A DNA stretch of 64,000 nucleotides from Desulfovibrio inopinatus DSM 10711 (GCF_000429305.1 NZ_AUBP01000028.1:47503-111502), one strand, 5' to 3'. Shown: positions 43,818 through 53,806, counted from the first letter of the stretch. The notes: a model not told the origin generated them from the letters alone. Numbers and translations: made by a program.

Positions 43818-44867
43818 TTATCCACCATGTTTAGCGGCTATTTCCCGGACCCACACCAGCACCTCTGCAACAGGCTCAATCAAATCTGAGGGGATGTAGT
43901 CCATAACCCGGCCTTGCTCATACAAATCGTGCGCCAAGGGTACATTTTGCATTATAGGAATCCCCTCCTCTTCAGCAACCTCTCGCATACGGCGCGCGAT
44001 GAGTCCTTTTCCTTTGGCCATAACGACCGGCAGATCATCCTTCCCTTCGTTATACCGCAAAGCGATAGCCAAATGCTCTGGGTTCGTAACAAGAACCGAG
44101 GACTTGCGCACCTGGGCACTGGCGTCGGACATTGCGATTTCCTGGGCCATTTGTCTGCGTTTAGCTTTGATCTCAGGGTCGCCTTCCTGCTCTTTGTACT
44201 CGCGTTTCACCTCGTCCTTGGACATCATCAATTGTTTTGTCATCTGCTGTTTCTGAAACAGAAAATCAATAACTGCAAACAGAACAAAAAGCAGGATAGC
44301 ACATGCCCCTACTGTCCAAAGCACGGATTGGGAGAAAGCCCAGATTCCTTCCACTCCGCGGTGACTCAAGTCAAAAAGATCCATCTGGGAGCTGTAGATA
44401 ACCGCTCCCAGCACCACGCCAAGACCAAGAGTTTTCAGAATGCTCATGCAGAACTGGAATAATCCCTTGATGGAAAATACTTTTTTCACCCATCCAGTGG
44501 GATTCACGTTCTTGAGTGCCGGCGCAATAGATGAGAAAACCAGCAAAAAACCAACATGTCCGAGGCCGGATGCCAATGACGCCACAATCACCACACCGCA
44601 GAGCATGTAGGTGATAGACGTATATGCACGGAGACACACCGGACCGGCGAACTCTACATTCTCGGGGAATGGGAGCTGCATGGCTTCAAACACGGAATGG
44701 AACATCTCGGAGAATTCTTTATACATAAAGTCCCACCCCAACCACACATAACAGATAGACGCCGCCATGACCGCCGCCGTGCGGATGTCTTGGCTTTTGG
44801 CAATCTGCCCTTTCTTTCTGGCGTCCTGGAGTTTCTTTGGGGTTGGTTTCTCGGTTTTCTCGCTCAT
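43818..44867 (-). CDS. sctU: T3SS export apparatus switch protein SctU
   Basis: A 349-residue FlhB-family protein with four membrane helices and a cytoplasmic C-terminal domain that self-cleaves to switch substrate specificity from needle to later substrates. The N-terminal EKTEKPTPKKLQDARKKGQ is canonical. The cleavage motif reads NPEH (262-265) where nearly all members have NPTH; Asn and Pro needed for the cleavage chemistry are kept. It overlaps the upstream sctT stop by four bases (ATGA). Confidence 0.95.
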   Translation of the reverse strand: MSEKTEKPTPKKLQDARKKGQIAKSQDIRTAAVMAASICYVWLGWDFMYKEFSEMFHSVFEAMQLPFPENVEFAGPVCLRAYTSITYMLCGVVIVASLASGLGHVGFLLVFSSIAPALKNVNPTGWVKKVFSIKGLFQFCMSILKTLGLGVVLGAVIYSSQMDLFDLSHRGVEGIWAFSQSVLWTVGACAILLFVLFAVIDFLFQKQQMTKQLMMSKDEVKREYKEQEGDPEIKAKRRQMAQEIAMSDASAQVRKSSVLVTNPEHLAIALRYNEGKDDLPVVMAKGKGLIARRMREVAEEEGIPIMQNVPLAHDLYEQGRVMDYIPSDLIEPVAEVLVWVREIAAKHGG

Positions 44868-45664
44868 TTCAGCGCCTCCGTCAGAATTGTTGGAAGCTTG
44901 TATTCCTTCGCCACTTTGGCACAGATATGAAAATAGACCGAGAACATGTAGACAATGAGAATCGCCGACGCTAAGCCGGACTTCAGTGCCATAGAGACTT
45001 GAAATACATTCAATTGCGAAGCCACCCTCGCCACCAGCCCCAGGCCGAAATCAGAGAGAAAAAACATGATAGACAATGGCGCAGCCACGACGATCAAAAT
45101 TTCAAAGAGAAGATGTAACTGGCCGGCGAGAAAGTCGCCGAACGCCGAGCCGTCAAACGCAGGGAAAAAAGAATAGACAGGCCACACGCGGTAACTATCA
45201 AAAAGCATGGTAAGAAACGACATCAACCCACCGGCCATGACAAAATACACAACCGCCACGTGTAACAGTAGACTTCCTAATGGGCTGGTCTGCTCACCGG
45301 AAATGGGGTCTTGCGTCCCGGCGCTCATCAGCTCCCTTTGGCTGTCCAACACCTTGCCTGCGCCTTCCACGGCCCAGAAAAAGAGTGACAGCTCAAATCC
45401 AATCAGCAATCCAATGCATACTTCTTTGACAGCCAACCCCAGCACATGCCAGGAAAAGTTCGCGTTTTCCGGAACCGAGACGGATATGGCCGGGAATATG
45501 AAGAGTACCAATCCCAGCATCATGGCATTACGCACAACTTGATTAACCAGCTTGCCGCCCAGGTATGGAACCATCGAAAAGATGGGTACCATACGCGCCA
45601 TGCCCAACACACTCACTAACACCAGCCGATGCAACACGGTAATGAGTTCTTGGGATATCTCCAT
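44864..45664 (-). CDS. sctT: T3SS export apparatus protein SctT
   Basis: A 266-residue FliR-family inner-membrane protein that, with SctR and SctS, builds the export pore. Six to eight hydrophobic segments, with typical stretches ARMVPIFSMVPYLGGKLVN and FELSLFFWAVEGAGKVLDSQR. Order R-S-T-U on this strand is the universal one; sctU overlaps its stop. Confidence 0.95.
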   Translation of the reverse strand: MEISQELITVLHRLVLVSVLGMARMVPIFSMVPYLGGKLVNQVVRNAMMLGLVLFIFPAISVSVPENANFSWHVLGLAVKEVCIGLLIGFELSLFFWAVEGAGKVLDSQRELMSAGTQDPISGEQTSPLGSLLLHVAVVYFVMAGGLMSFLTMLFDSYRVWPVYSFFPAFDGSAFGDFLAGQLHLLFEILIVVAAPLSIMFFLSDFGLGLVARVASQLNVFQVSMALKSGLASAILIVYMFSVYFHICAKVAKEYKLPTILTEALK

Positions 45665-45694
45665 GTCGCGGCCTCTTTCTGCCTCTCGCTAACC

Positions 45695-45961
45695 TTAGCG
45701 GGTAACTTCTGGAAAAATAATGAACATGTGGTGCGCGAATTGGTAGAGGTCGTCTCCCAGGTACATAGCCGTACCGATAAGCGACAAGGTAACCGCTACG
45801 AGTTTGACGCCGAAACTCAGAGTCTGCTCCTGAATTTGCGTCAACGCCAAAATGAGACTCACGCACAACCCCACAATGATAGCGACGATAATAGGCGGCA
45901 TGGATAGCCACAACGTTAACGTCATGGCCTGCGTGGTTGCATGCACTCCATAAAATTCCAT
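45695..45961 (-). CDS. sctS: T3SS export apparatus protein SctS
   Basis: An 88-residue FliQ-family protein of two membrane helices (WLSMPPIIVAIIVGLCVSLI and KLVAVTLSLIGTAMYLGDDL) joined by the conserved ALTQIQEQTLSFGVK loop. It is part of the SctRST export pore and lies between sctR and sctT. Confidence 0.95.
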   Translation of the reverse strand: MEFYGVHATTQAMTLTLWLSMPPIIVAIIVGLCVSLILALTQIQEQTLSFGVKLVAVTLSLIGTAMYLGDDLYQFAHHMFIIFPEVTR

Positions 45962-45984
45962 TGGTGTTCCCCCACGACTATTAT

Positions 45985-46647
45985 TTACTGATAACTCAGG
46001 ATGAGGCCCTGCGTGACCAGCGTCCAGCCATCCAGCGTGACAAACAAAAGCAATTTAAAGGGCATAGAAATGGTCGATGGTTGTACCATCATCATGCCCA
46101 TGGCCATCAGGATATTCGCGATGACCAAATCCAGCACCACAAATGGCAGATAAAGCAACAACCCAATCTCAAACGCCCGTTTGAGTTCACAGACCAGGAA
46201 CGAGGGGATAAGAATGGAAAATGCATCCTTGCCCAATCCCTCCACATGCTTCTTTGGCCACAATTTATGTGCCGCTCGGTAGAAAAACGTGCGCGTCTCC
46301 AACGAAGTAAACTTGTATAAAAATTCTTGAAACGGTCCTTTTGATTTTTCGAATAATCCCCGAACGGACTCCACACCGGTGAACTCTTGAGGCGCATTCT
46401 GTTCCACCAAATCAATCGTTTCTGAAAAAATAGGGGCCATGATGAACAGAGTCAGAACAATAGCGAATGCGTTGACCACCAAGTTTGACGGTACCCCTTG
46501 CGTCCCCAAAGCGTTGCGCAACAACGACAGCACCACCGTCAGCTTTACATAACTAGTCGTCATGACCGCAATAAACGGCAACAACGCCAACACGGAAAGC
46601 ACGACAATAACGGTTACCGGTCCAAGATCGAATACTGACATGCGCAA
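45985..46647 (-). CDS. sctR: T3SS export apparatus protein SctR
   Basis: A 220-residue FliP-family protein forming the pentameric core of the export pore. Canonical motifs: FIAVMTTSYVKLTVVLSLLR near the start, GTQGVPSNLV, ILIPSFLVCELKRAFEIGLL and the C-terminal MMVQPSTISMPFKLLLFV. Four membrane helices are expected. Usual length. Confidence 0.96.
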   Translation of the reverse strand: MRMSVFDLGPVTVIVVLSVLALLPFIAVMTTSYVKLTVVLSLLRNALGTQGVPSNLVVNAFAIVLTLFIMAPIFSETIDLVEQNAPQEFTGVESVRGLFEKSKGPFQEFLYKFTSLETRTFFYRAAHKLWPKKHVEGLGKDAFSILIPSFLVCELKRAFEIGLLLYLPFVVLDLVIANILMAMGMMMVQPSTISMPFKLLLFVTLDGWTLVTQGLILSYQ

Positions 46648-46705
46648 CCGTCCTCAAGAGAATTGTCCGTATGGGACATATCGGAATCGTACAATAGGCA
46701 CAGTT

Positions 46706-47935
46706 TTAGCCTTTCATCTTTGTTTTCCCCACGCGCAAGATACGAACGGCTGCCCGGCCCTCAATGTCCACCAGCTCGCCCACGGCCACGGCCTTGCCAT
46801 TGGCTTTGAGGGTGATGGGATTTTTCAGGCTCTTTTGCGTCTGCAATATCATGCCAGGCCGTAGCGACTTCAACTGTCCTAAAGTCACACGTTGAGCGTC
46901 CAACTCCAGTGTGATGTCCACGGGTAGATCGTCCAGCTGGCCAGCGTTCGACGTTGGTACAGCATCCGAAGTGGTGTCATCGCTCGCCTCGGGTTGCGTG
47001 TCCTGCCCCTCTGAATTCGTACTTTCGTCTTCATTCGCGTCATATGCTTCCTGACTCAGCTTGTCAGAATTCTCATCGGAAATGTCGGTCATAGTCGTAT
47101 CCAAGATGGTTATTGTCGTATCGCACCATGAAACAGGCAGGGCCAAACGTCCAGCCACTGTCACCTGGGCCTGATCTCCCGAATAAGGGTAGAAGACATC
47201 TGGCAGTACAAGATCACCAGGCCCCAAATCTCGAACTTCGGTTAAGCCCAGCCGCACGCGTCCTAGAACAACAGCAAGTGGAAACACCAGTGTGTCAAGA
47301 TTCAAAACTTCAAGCGGCGTTAATGGGCTAAACCGACTTGATGCTCCCAGCCCGGCCAGCGCATCGAAAATCGGTGTTGCATCGCAAGGAATTTGCAGCT
47401 CGCCACGAAGCATCACCGCCCCTGAATCATCAGGATTATCCTGGCGACAAAGCTCAAATGGCAACAATTCGACTGGGCATCCGGATAAGGGTTCTGCCCC
47501 TTCTACGTCGTCGCTTCTTCCCATGTTCACAGTTGTGATCTCGGCTTGCAAGCCAGTGGCCTGCTCAATGACGGAAAGCATGCCGTCGAGCGCCGTCTCG
47601 GCCAGCGCTGCGGTTATAGCTGGAGGAAAGGCATCGACGTCCTCCAGCGAAATCCCCGTGGGGAGGAGCGAAGTGAGAAGATTAAGCCACCCCTGCTTGT
47701 CCAGAGCAACTTCCAGTTCTACTCCTCCTAGCCGTACTTTGGCGTATACTAGGGCATCTTGGTCACATGCTTTCGTTTGACAAGGTTGGAACGCCAACAT
47801 ATGCGACGCGTCGCCCAATTGGAAAAAAAATCGTCCACCTGAGGCAAAAAATTGTGTTCTCCACGCCGCGACGTTTTCCAACATAGCGAGAGGCACAAAA
47901 GCAGTGTAGGATGTTCCGGTAGGAAGAAATCGCAT
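46706..47935 (-). CDS. sctQ: T3SS cytosolic sorting platform protein SctQ
   Basis: A 409-residue protein with the C-terminal SpoA/FliN domain (about 340-405: LPVDITLELDAQRVTLGQLKSL, then NGKAVAVGELVDIEGRAAVRI) and a preceding SpoA1-like region. SctQ with SctK and SctL forms the cytosolic pods that sort substrates. An acidic linker (DENSDKLSQEAYDANEDEST) separates the domains. An internal ATG at 47090-47092, just before this linker, could give the short SctQ-C form known in other systems. Confidence 0.9.
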   Translation of the reverse strand: MRFLPTGTSYTAFVPLAMLENVAAWRTQFFASGGRFFFQLGDASHMLAFQPCQTKACDQDALVYAKVRLGGVELEVALDKQGWLNLLTSLLPTGISLEDVDAFPPAITAALAETALDGMLSVIEQATGLQAEITTVNMGRSDDVEGAEPLSGCPVELLPFELCRQDNPDDSGAVMLRGELQIPCDATPIFDALAGLGASSRFSPLTPLEVLNLDTLVFPLAVVLGRVRLGLTEVRDLGPGDLVLPDVFYPYSGDQAQVTVAGRLALPVSWCDTTITILDTTMTDISDENSDKLSQEAYDANEDESTNSEGQDTQPEASDDTTSDAVPTSNAGQLDDLPVDITLELDAQRVTLGQLKSLRPGMILQTQKSLKNPITLKANGKAVAVGELVDIEGRAAVRILRVGKTKMKG

Positions 47936-47955
47936 AGGAATATTGGTTGCACCTA

Positions 47956-49362
47956 CTAAGAGTCGTGGTTCATTTCATCATACAGGTTGCGTTGTTCTTT
48001 GGAACGTCCCTGATCCTGATGGTTACTTTGGCCGAATTGCTGCTGCTTGCCGTCCTCCATCTCCACATGCACCACACAATCCTCCGGCAACTTGCCATTG
48101 AGCCGGCTCGCAAGATCCGTCCCCAGTTCGTTGAGCATAGCGTAGGAATGCGCGTCGTTGGTCACCAATTGTACGGAGAGCTTGCCACCTTCCATGCGCA
48201 GGCGAACCTCCGTACCAGGGATCACATTTTCTTTCAGTTGAATGCGCACTTCGTGCCCCGTGGCCGTACCTTCATGAGAAACAAGTACTCGGTCGCAGAC
48301 TTCTTGAATCTGGGCCTCCATGCCTGCGTGATCATTCTGGACCGTATGACCAGCTTCCTGGCTTCCACCAAGAGAATCAAGCAGCCTGTCTCCTAGTGTT
48401 TGTGGCTGCTGAACGCTGCCAGCCACCACATTTTCATCTCGTTGCTGTTGCCTGGAGTCCGAGTCATGCAGCGTATCTCCACGCCGATCCAGGCTTTTTT
48501 TTTCCTCTACAAGGCGAGTCAATCCGTCTTGTGCGCCTTTGTCGCCAACTCGCTTTTCTTTACCGTCGTCTTTTGCTTTACTGTAATTCGCCTCCCAAAA
48601 ATGATCTTTGTCTCCGACGCCTTTCTTTATTGGCTTACCGCCCAAATGGCTCAGTATGGCGTCAGCCATACTGACACCGGAATCCTTCACATTTTTATGA
48701 TCGATCTTTTGTCCGACTTTCGTCTTGTCGTCGAATTTCCGTTTAGAGGCAATATCTCGCCCGACTGCAGGTTTACCGTTAAAATGAGTGACGGGTTGAA
48801 TGTCAGACTTTTGTTTTCTGTCACCTATATGCGCATTACTCTGTAGCTTTTCGTCACGTTCGCCATGCTCACTATGGTGTAAGGCGTCATGGAAGAGTGT
48901 GTCGGGTCTGGCGGCGGCTTGGTTGTCCCTCTTTTGCTCTCTGCCACCGACATGCGCATCGCCGTGCGCCTTTTCACCACGTTCTCCATGTTCACGATTA
49001 TGCAAGACGTCGCTGAACGCATGTGGCTGGGGGACGGATTGAGTCTCTCCCTTCTGCTCTCTGTCACCGACATGTACATCGCTCTGTGACTTTTTGCCAC
49101 GTTCTCCACGTTCACCGTGATGTAAAGCGTCATGGAACTCGTCGGGTTGGACGACGGATTGAATGTCTCCCCTCTGCTCTCTGTCGTCGTCATGCACATC
49201 ACTCTGTGACTTTTCGCCATGTTCTCCATGCTCACCATGATGCAAAGCGCGATGGAACTCGTCGGTCTGCTCATGCGATGCGTGACGTCGTGGTACCTGC
49301 TGGGCCTCGGATGTCGGAGCAGACTCATGCGACATGGAAACATCGTTCAATTTGTCGGTCAT
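47956..49362 (-). CDS. sctP: T3SS needle-length regulator SctP with 40-residue repeats
   Basis: A 468-residue FliK/YscP-type ruler protein. The central to N-terminal part (residues 33-193) holds four 40-residue repeats of the form HDALHHGEHGERGEK-SQSDVHVGDREQK, rich in His, Gly, Glu and Asp. The C-terminal T3S4-like domain (about 340-440: RVLVSHEGTATGHEVRIQL, GGKLSVQLVTNDAHS, LGTDLASRLNG) switches export specificity. Needle length scales with ruler length, so repeat number may tune it. Its start overlaps the sctO stop by four bases. Confidence 0.82.
   Translation of the reverse strand: MTDKLNDVSMSHESAPTSEAQQVPRRHASHEQTDEFHRALHHGEHGEHGEKSQSDVHDDDREQRGDIQSVVQPDEFHDALHHGERGERGKKSQSDVHVGDREQKGETQSVPQPHAFSDVLHNREHGERGEKAHGDAHVGGREQKRDNQAAARPDTLFHDALHHSEHGERDEKLQSNAHIGDRKQKSDIQPVTHFNGKPAVGRDIASKRKFDDKTKVGQKIDHKNVKDSGVSMADAILSHLGGKPIKKGVGDKDHFWEANYSKAKDDGKEKRVGDKGAQDGLTRLVEEKKSLDRRGDTLHDSDSRQQQRDENVVAGSVQQPQTLGDRLLDSLGGSQEAGHTVQNDHAGMEAQIQEVCDRVLVSHEGTATGHEVRIQLKENVIPGTEVRLRMEGGKLSVQLVTNDAHSYAMLNELGTDLASRLNGKLPEDCVVHVEMEDGKQQQFGQSNHQDQGRSKEQRNLYDEMNHDS
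48784..49266 (-). repeat. Four 120-bp repeats in sctP
   Basis: Four tandem units of 40 codons (the last has one extra) encode the HHGEHGERGEK-type motif. Units differ by scattered substitutions, so the array is not recent. Copy number changes would keep the frame. Confidence 0.85.
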
Positions 49363-49859
49363 AGTGCGTCCTCTCCATCAAACAATGAAGCCCTGGAGCG
49401 GCTGGTAAAATCTTCCAGTTCTTCCTCTTCAGCAAGGAGCTGCCGCTTGGCTTCCTCATTGAGCCACGTTTCTTTATGCTTTTCCAGCTTCTCTTTTTCC
49501 TGGGTCAAGGCTTGCCGTTTCGCCTTGGCCTTTTCCACTTCGATCTCGGCTTTGCGCAAGATGTCTTCAGCCTGGGCGACCTTATCCCGATATTCTGCAT
49601 CGCCGTGCTTAAGATCCTGGATGTAACTCACCACTCGTAAAATATGGTCTGGCGAATGCAGCCCTCCTGTCAACTCGGACATCATCGACTCCGCCTTACG
49701 TTCACGCCACTCGATGTAATCCGCCAGTTCTTTACGCCGGGCTTCTACCGCTTCCCGCTTCTCCTGGGCATCCACCCGCCGCGTGGCAACCTCTGAAAAC
49801 GCTGCTCGTTCTCTGTGTTCCCGCACCTCCAGTAAAGCTGCCAGCGGATACTTGCTCAT
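49359..49859 (-). CDS. sctO: T3SS central stalk protein SctO
   Basis: A 166-residue protein that is almost entirely a charged two-helix coiled coil (from [20 protein letters not shown] to [20 protein letters not shown]), the fold of FliJ/YscO, the stalk of the SctN ATPase. It lies between sctN and sctP and overlaps both by four bases. Identified mainly from coiled-coil nature, size and position. Confidence 0.85.
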   Translation of the reverse strand: MSKYPLAALLEVREHRERAAFSEVATRRVDAQEKREAVEARRKELADYIEWRERKAESMMSELTGGLHSPDHILRVVSYIQDLKHGDAEYRDKVAQAEDILRKAEIEVEKAKAKRQALTQEKEKLEKHKETWLNEEAKRQLLAEEEELEDFTSRSRASLFDGEDAL

Positions 49860-51181
49860 GCCACAAGTTGTTTGAGTCCAGCCAGTGTTTCGTCAAACGA
49901 AGAACGCTCATCCAGGCCCTGCTTCAAAAAAGTATTGATGATATCGATTTTGTCGATAGCCTCGTCAGCTTTTGCGTCAGCGCCTTTCTTGTACTCACCC
50001 ATCTCCAGCAACAATTTGATTTCATTATACTTGGCCATTAAACTACGAACTTTGCCGGCGATGGTCTTGTGTTCTTTGGTCACGACATCCCCCATGCAAC
50101 GGCTGGTACTGGCCAGAATGTCAATGGCCGGGTAATGGTTCGCTGCTGCCAGGTCGCGGGACAAGATAATATGACCGTCCAGAATAGAGCGTGTTTCATC
50201 AGCGATAGGCTCGTTCATATCGTCGCCCTCTACAAGCACGGTGTACAAGGCAGTGATAGAACCCTTATCCGAAGTTCCAGCCCGCTCCATCAACTTTGGC
50301 AAGCTGGCGAAGACCGATGGCGGATATCCTCGGCGTGTCGGCGGCTCACCCGAGGCCAGACCAATTTCTCTCAAAGCTCGGCCAAAACGCGTAATCGAGT
50401 CCATCATCAAAAGCACGGACTTCCCTTGATCACGAAAATACTCAGCCAAGGCTGTTGCAGTATATGCTGCGGTCAGCCGTTCCATAGATGCCCGGTCCGA
50501 GGTCGATACCACGAGCACTGTGCGTTTCATGCCCTCTGGCCCTAAGTCTCGCTCCACGAAATCCCGAACCTCACGGCCGCGTTCACCAATGAGCGCCAAC
50601 ACGTTTACGTCAGCCTGAGCCCCTTTGATCAGGCAGGCGAGCAGAGTTGACTTTCCAACTCCAGCCGCGGCAAAAATTCCCATGCGTTGGCCCTCGCCTA
50701 CGGTTAACAATCCATCGATCGCTCGGATTCCCATAGACATTGGTTGTTCAATGCGTCGACGAATCATAGGGTTCGGCGGATCGGCATACACAGGATAATG
50801 GTCAAGCGCTTCAATAGGCTCTCCGCCGTCTATGGGATCTCCGAGGCCGTTGAGTACGCGCCCAAGGACGCCCGGCCCCACAGGAATTTTATGCACATCG
50901 TTGGAGGGGATAACTTCGGTGGATGAAGAGATACCTTTGTGAATATCGCCGAGTGGGGTGAGCAACGCCGCGTCACGGGCAAAGCCCACCACGACGGCCT
51001 TAAGTTCTGAATCGGGTTCCCAATGGTTGCGTAGCGAAACAAGCTCACCGACTTTCACTCTCGGCGCCATGGCCTTAATCATCGTACCCGTCACCTCGAT
51101 GACCTTGCCGCGCACCTCCACGCTATCGACATCCTGGAGAGCTTCTTCTAGGGTCCTAGATATGGACGTATCCAGGCTCAT
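49856..51181 (-). CDS. sctN: T3SS ATPase SctN
   Basis: The 441-residue hexameric ATPase that unfolds and releases chaperones from substrates. Walker A GVGKST within [15 protein letters not shown] (about 165-180), Walker [11 protein letters not shown], and the family signature [20 protein letters not shown] are present. Length is typical. It overlaps sctL upstream and sctO downstream by four bases each. Confidence 0.97.
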   Translation of the reverse strand: MSLDTSISRTLEEALQDVDSVEVRGKVIEVTGTMIKAMAPRVKVGELVSLRNHWEPDSELKAVVVGFARDAALLTPLGDIHKGISSSTEVIPSNDVHKIPVGPGVLGRVLNGLGDPIDGGEPIEALDHYPVYADPPNPMIRRRIEQPMSMGIRAIDGLLTVGEGQRMGIFAAAGVGKSTLLACLIKGAQADVNVLALIGERGREVRDFVERDLGPEGMKRTVLVVSTSDRASMERLTAAYTATALAEYFRDQGKSVLLMMDSITRFGRALREIGLASGEPPTRRGYPPSVFASLPKLMERAGTSDKGSITALYTVLVEGDDMNEPIADETRSILDGHIILSRDLAAANHYPAIDILASTSRCMGDVVTKEHKTIAGKVRSLMAKYNEIKLLLEMGEYKKGADAKADEAIDKIDIINTFLKQGLDERSSFDETLAGLKQLVA

Positions 51182-51801
51182 GCTGACTTTTTCTCCTCTT
51201 GTAACCTGTTGGCGAAAGCTTTGCGTATAGCTTTAAGCTGTGTATCCACGCTGCAATCAACGTGGCCAACTTCAGTAGCCAACAGGCAATCTCCCTTCTT
51301 CAACCGTTCATCGGGTATCACCTCAATCACTTCGAATCCAGGATACTCTGACGAGGTGATCGTTTCCCGAATGGTTTGAGCCACCTCAGGTCGCACGTGC
51401 AACCGTGCTTTTTTCTGTCCCTGGATGTAATACAACGACTGCTTCACAATTTTGAGTACCACACCCCGGTCGTCCATTTGGCCTAAAATTTTGTTTAGCG
51501 CGGCCATGACCAAATCAACAGTAATATCCTCCAGCGAGTGCAGATACTTAATGGCGTCGGCCGTATACTGTATCATCAACTCAGCTGCCTGCGCCTTGGC
51601 TTCTTCCTGGCCCTGCTTAAATCCTTCGGCCTTCTGCCTGTCGAATTCAGCCTGAACCGAATCCCGCAGTCGTTGGGCTTCCTCATGCGCCTGACGAAGC
51701 ATTTTGCTCGAATTCGTGACCTCGGCAAACTCCTTGGCCTTGATCACTTTTTGACCGGCAGTGAAGATCGGCATGTCTTTTAACAAAAACAGCTCACCCA
51801 T
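51178..51801 (-). CDS. sctL: T3SS ATPase regulator SctL
   Basis: A 207-residue FliH/YscL-family stator that links the ATPase to the SctQ sorting platform. An N-terminal region ([13 protein letters not shown]) is followed by a long coiled coil ([37 protein letters not shown]) and a C-terminal globular domain with [20 protein letters not shown]. The start at 51801 has AAGGAGG nine bases upstream; the frame extends to 51966 but that part overlaps sctK deeply. Confidence 0.88.
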   Translation of the reverse strand: MGELFLLKDMPIFTAGQKVIKAKEFAEVTNSSKMLRQAHEEAQRLRDSVQAEFDRQKAEGFKQGQEEAKAQAAELMIQYTADAIKYLHSLEDITVDLVMAALNKILGQMDDRGVVLKIVKQSLYYIQGQKKARLHVRPEVAQTIRETITSSEYPGFEVIEVIPDERLKKGDCLLATEVGHVDCSVDTQLKAIRKAFANRLQEEKKSA

Positions 51802-52520
51802 CGCGGGTCGACCTCCTTGGAGCAAATTTTCAGAAATAACGAACGAATTCGTGCAACAGCGTTTGAGTCTTCTATGGAAGTACTCGTCACCGATACGGGA
51901 AAAATGTCGAGAGGCAGCTTCAGCGAGAGCCGCCAGAGCAATGGAGCCGGAGCACCATGAAAGCACAGCCTTAGCCCCGCCATGCCGTGCTCCTCGATTG
52001 CATTACAGAGAGCTTCTCCTCCGATTTTTGTCGGAGCAGCAGCACCAAGAACAGCACGCGCCTCCTCCAACTCTCCAGAGGGAAGAAACGCCGCCCGTTT
52101 TACCGCAAATATGTAAGCGTCCTTCCCGAAACGCTGTTTCAGCGCCATGACGGTTTCTTTATCCACTCGTCGGGCCACTGTTTTTGCGTCGATGGCCAGT
52201 CCAAACAAGCATGCCAAGCGCAGTATCTCCTCTACATCAAGCAGCGCCAGACGAGTCCAATGCTCCTCAAAATCATAATACGGTCTCAGCGATTCTTCAT
52301 CGCTTCCCCTTTCCACGAGAAGATCAAGATGTCTGTTGAGCCGCGCCGCGCCTCTGGGCGAGGCCTTCATTACTGTAAGCAGGTTTGCACGCGACAGCGT
52401 TTTGGCAAGTTTGCTGTATTGGCTGATGTGGGGTGTCAGACCTATATTGAACGCAACAACCAAAGGCCCCAACGTATCCCACGGCGGAGGAATGGCACTC
52501 CATACATGGTTAGGCACCAC
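51780..52520 (-). CDS. sctK: T3SS sorting platform accessory protein SctK
   Basis: A 246-residue YscK/PscK-like protein that joins the SctQ pods to the SctD inner ring. It is poorly conserved; the call rests on size, helical character (HWTRLALLDVEEILRLACLF) and its place between sctJ and sctL, as in the Ysc operon. It starts at one of two successive GTG codons after GGAGG and overlaps the sctJ end and the sctL start. Confidence 0.75.
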   Translation of the reverse strand: MVPNHVWSAIPPPWDTLGPLVVAFNIGLTPHISQYSKLAKTLSRANLLTVMKASPRGAARLNRHLDLLVERGSDEESLRPYYDFEEHWTRLALLDVEEILRLACLFGLAIDAKTVARRVDKETVMALKQRFGKDAYIFAVKRAAFLPSGELEEARAVLGAAAPTKIGGEALCNAIEEHGMAGLRLCFHGAPAPLLWRLSLKLPLDIFPVSVTSTSIEDSNAVARIRSLFLKICSKEVDPRWVSCFC

Positions 52521-53277
52521 TTTTCCTCCGCATCTTCAGCAAGATAACGGCGAGAACCCCAGTCAGAACCAAAAATAAAGCCGCTGTGCCGAAGACCCCC
52601 CAGGCCATGGGAGCATCCCCCGGTCGCACACGCAGTCCCAGCACACTGACGTACTCCATCGGCGGCGGGAGGTGGAACAATTGTCCTTGATCGCTGGGAA
52701 ACAAGAACACAGACACTTTATCGAACGAAAGCTCGGGGATGGAGAATTGGACCAACTTCTTAATATCATGCACCCGCGCCGGAATATCCGCGCTATACGC
52801 GTATTTTACGAACACCGACGCAGATGCCGGGATGAGTTTCTCAGTTATTTCATCCACTTTTGGCAATACAAGATGCACTCGGGCTACAAGCACACCATCC
52901 AGGTCTGCAATAGTTGCAGCGACCTCTTGGGACAGAGCGTAGATATACTTGGCTTGCTCCACCATAGGCGAAGAGATCATGCCCTGTTGTTTAAACACCT
53001 CGATTACATTCTCGTACGTGGGTCTGGGCAAGCCTTTCTGTTCTAAAAGCATCATCGCGCGAGGCAACTCGGCCTCTTCAACCATAACCGTCCACTTGCC
53101 CTTTTTCGTCGCTGTTTTCGTAGCATCCACACCAGAACTCATCAGAGCGGTGAGCATTTCGTTGGCTTCGCGCTCTTCTACGTCGGAATACAACTCCACC
53201 TTGCAGCCTGCCAGCAGCAGGCAGACCAAAACAATAAGCGCAAGGCAGACATGTTTCCTTCCAGTGGTCCGGGACAT
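52510..53277 (-). CDS. sctJ: T3SS inner-membrane ring lipoprotein SctJ
   Basis: A 255-residue YscJ/PrgK-family lipoprotein. Signal peptide with lipobox LLAGC (Cys25), then the ring-building motif 1 (VELYSDVEEREANEMLTALM) and motif 2 (ASVFVKYAYSADIPARVHDI). A C-terminal membrane helix (FGTAALFLVLTGVLAVILL) ends in KMRRKSGA. It forms the inner ring with SctD. AAGGA lies close to the ATG at 53277; a GTG at 53280 is also possible. Confidence 0.95.
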   Translation of the reverse strand: MSRTTGRKHVCLALIVLVCLLLAGCKVELYSDVEEREANEMLTALMSSGVDATKTATKKGKWTVMVEEAELPRAMMLLEQKGLPRPTYENVIEVFKQQGMISSPMVEQAKYIYALSQEVAATIADLDGVLVARVHLVLPKVDEITEKLIPASASVFVKYAYSADIPARVHDIKKLVQFSIPELSFDKVSVFLFPSDQGQLFHLPPPMEYVSVLGLRVRPGDAPMAWGVFGTAALFLVLTGVLAVILLKMRRKSGA

Positions 53278-53341
53278 CACATCCTTCCCTTTTGTGACAG
53301 CGACACACGACCTCCTGCGTTTTGTGTTCCCAACGTCTTCG

Positions 53342-53776
53342 TTAATCGCCGCGGAGTAACGATTCCACGCCCTTATCGACTTTGCCGGCCGTCTCGGAAG
53401 TAACGGTTTCGTCTGTAGTAAGCTTGGCAGTCGCCAGCTGTGCTTTGATCAGGTCCGACTCCGAAAGTTCAGGCTTGTCCACATCCTGAACGATCTGTCG
53501 TCCCTCCTTTCTGAACTCTCCCGACATCTGGGAGAGCTTATTCAGGATAGAATCGCCGGTGGTTCCTTTGACCCCACCGGGAGGCGTATCATGAGGAGTC
53601 TCCAGATACGGCTGTGGCTGTCCTTGTTGGATACCGTGGGTATCCCCTTTCTTCATGGCCTGGTCAAAGCGTGATACATCACTCTTCTCTGCGGCATCTT
53701 GCGTTTTGTCGCCAAGGTGATCTTTCGCTTGCTCCAGGGCAACCTTGCTTATCTGACTTGCAACGGGTCCAACCAT
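53342..53776 (-). CDS. sctI: T3SS inner rod protein SctI
   Basis: A 144-residue protein. The C-terminal helix region SESDLIKAQLATAKLTTDET followed by SETAGKVDKGVESLLRGD matches the YscI/PscI pattern of a rod that anchors the needle and aids the specificity switch. The N-terminal two-thirds are polar and proline-rich. It lies between the TPR co-chaperone gene and sctJ. Confidence 0.82.
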   Translation of the reverse strand: MVGPVASQISKVALEQAKDHLGDKTQDAAEKSDVSRFDQAMKKGDTHGIQQGQPQPYLETPHDTPPGGVKGTTGDSILNKLSQMSGEFRKEGRQIVQDVDKPELSESDLIKAQLATAKLTTDETVTSETAGKVDKGVESLLRGD

Positions 53777-53806
53777 AACGACCTCGCTTGCTTAAAAAAA
53801 TGAGAG

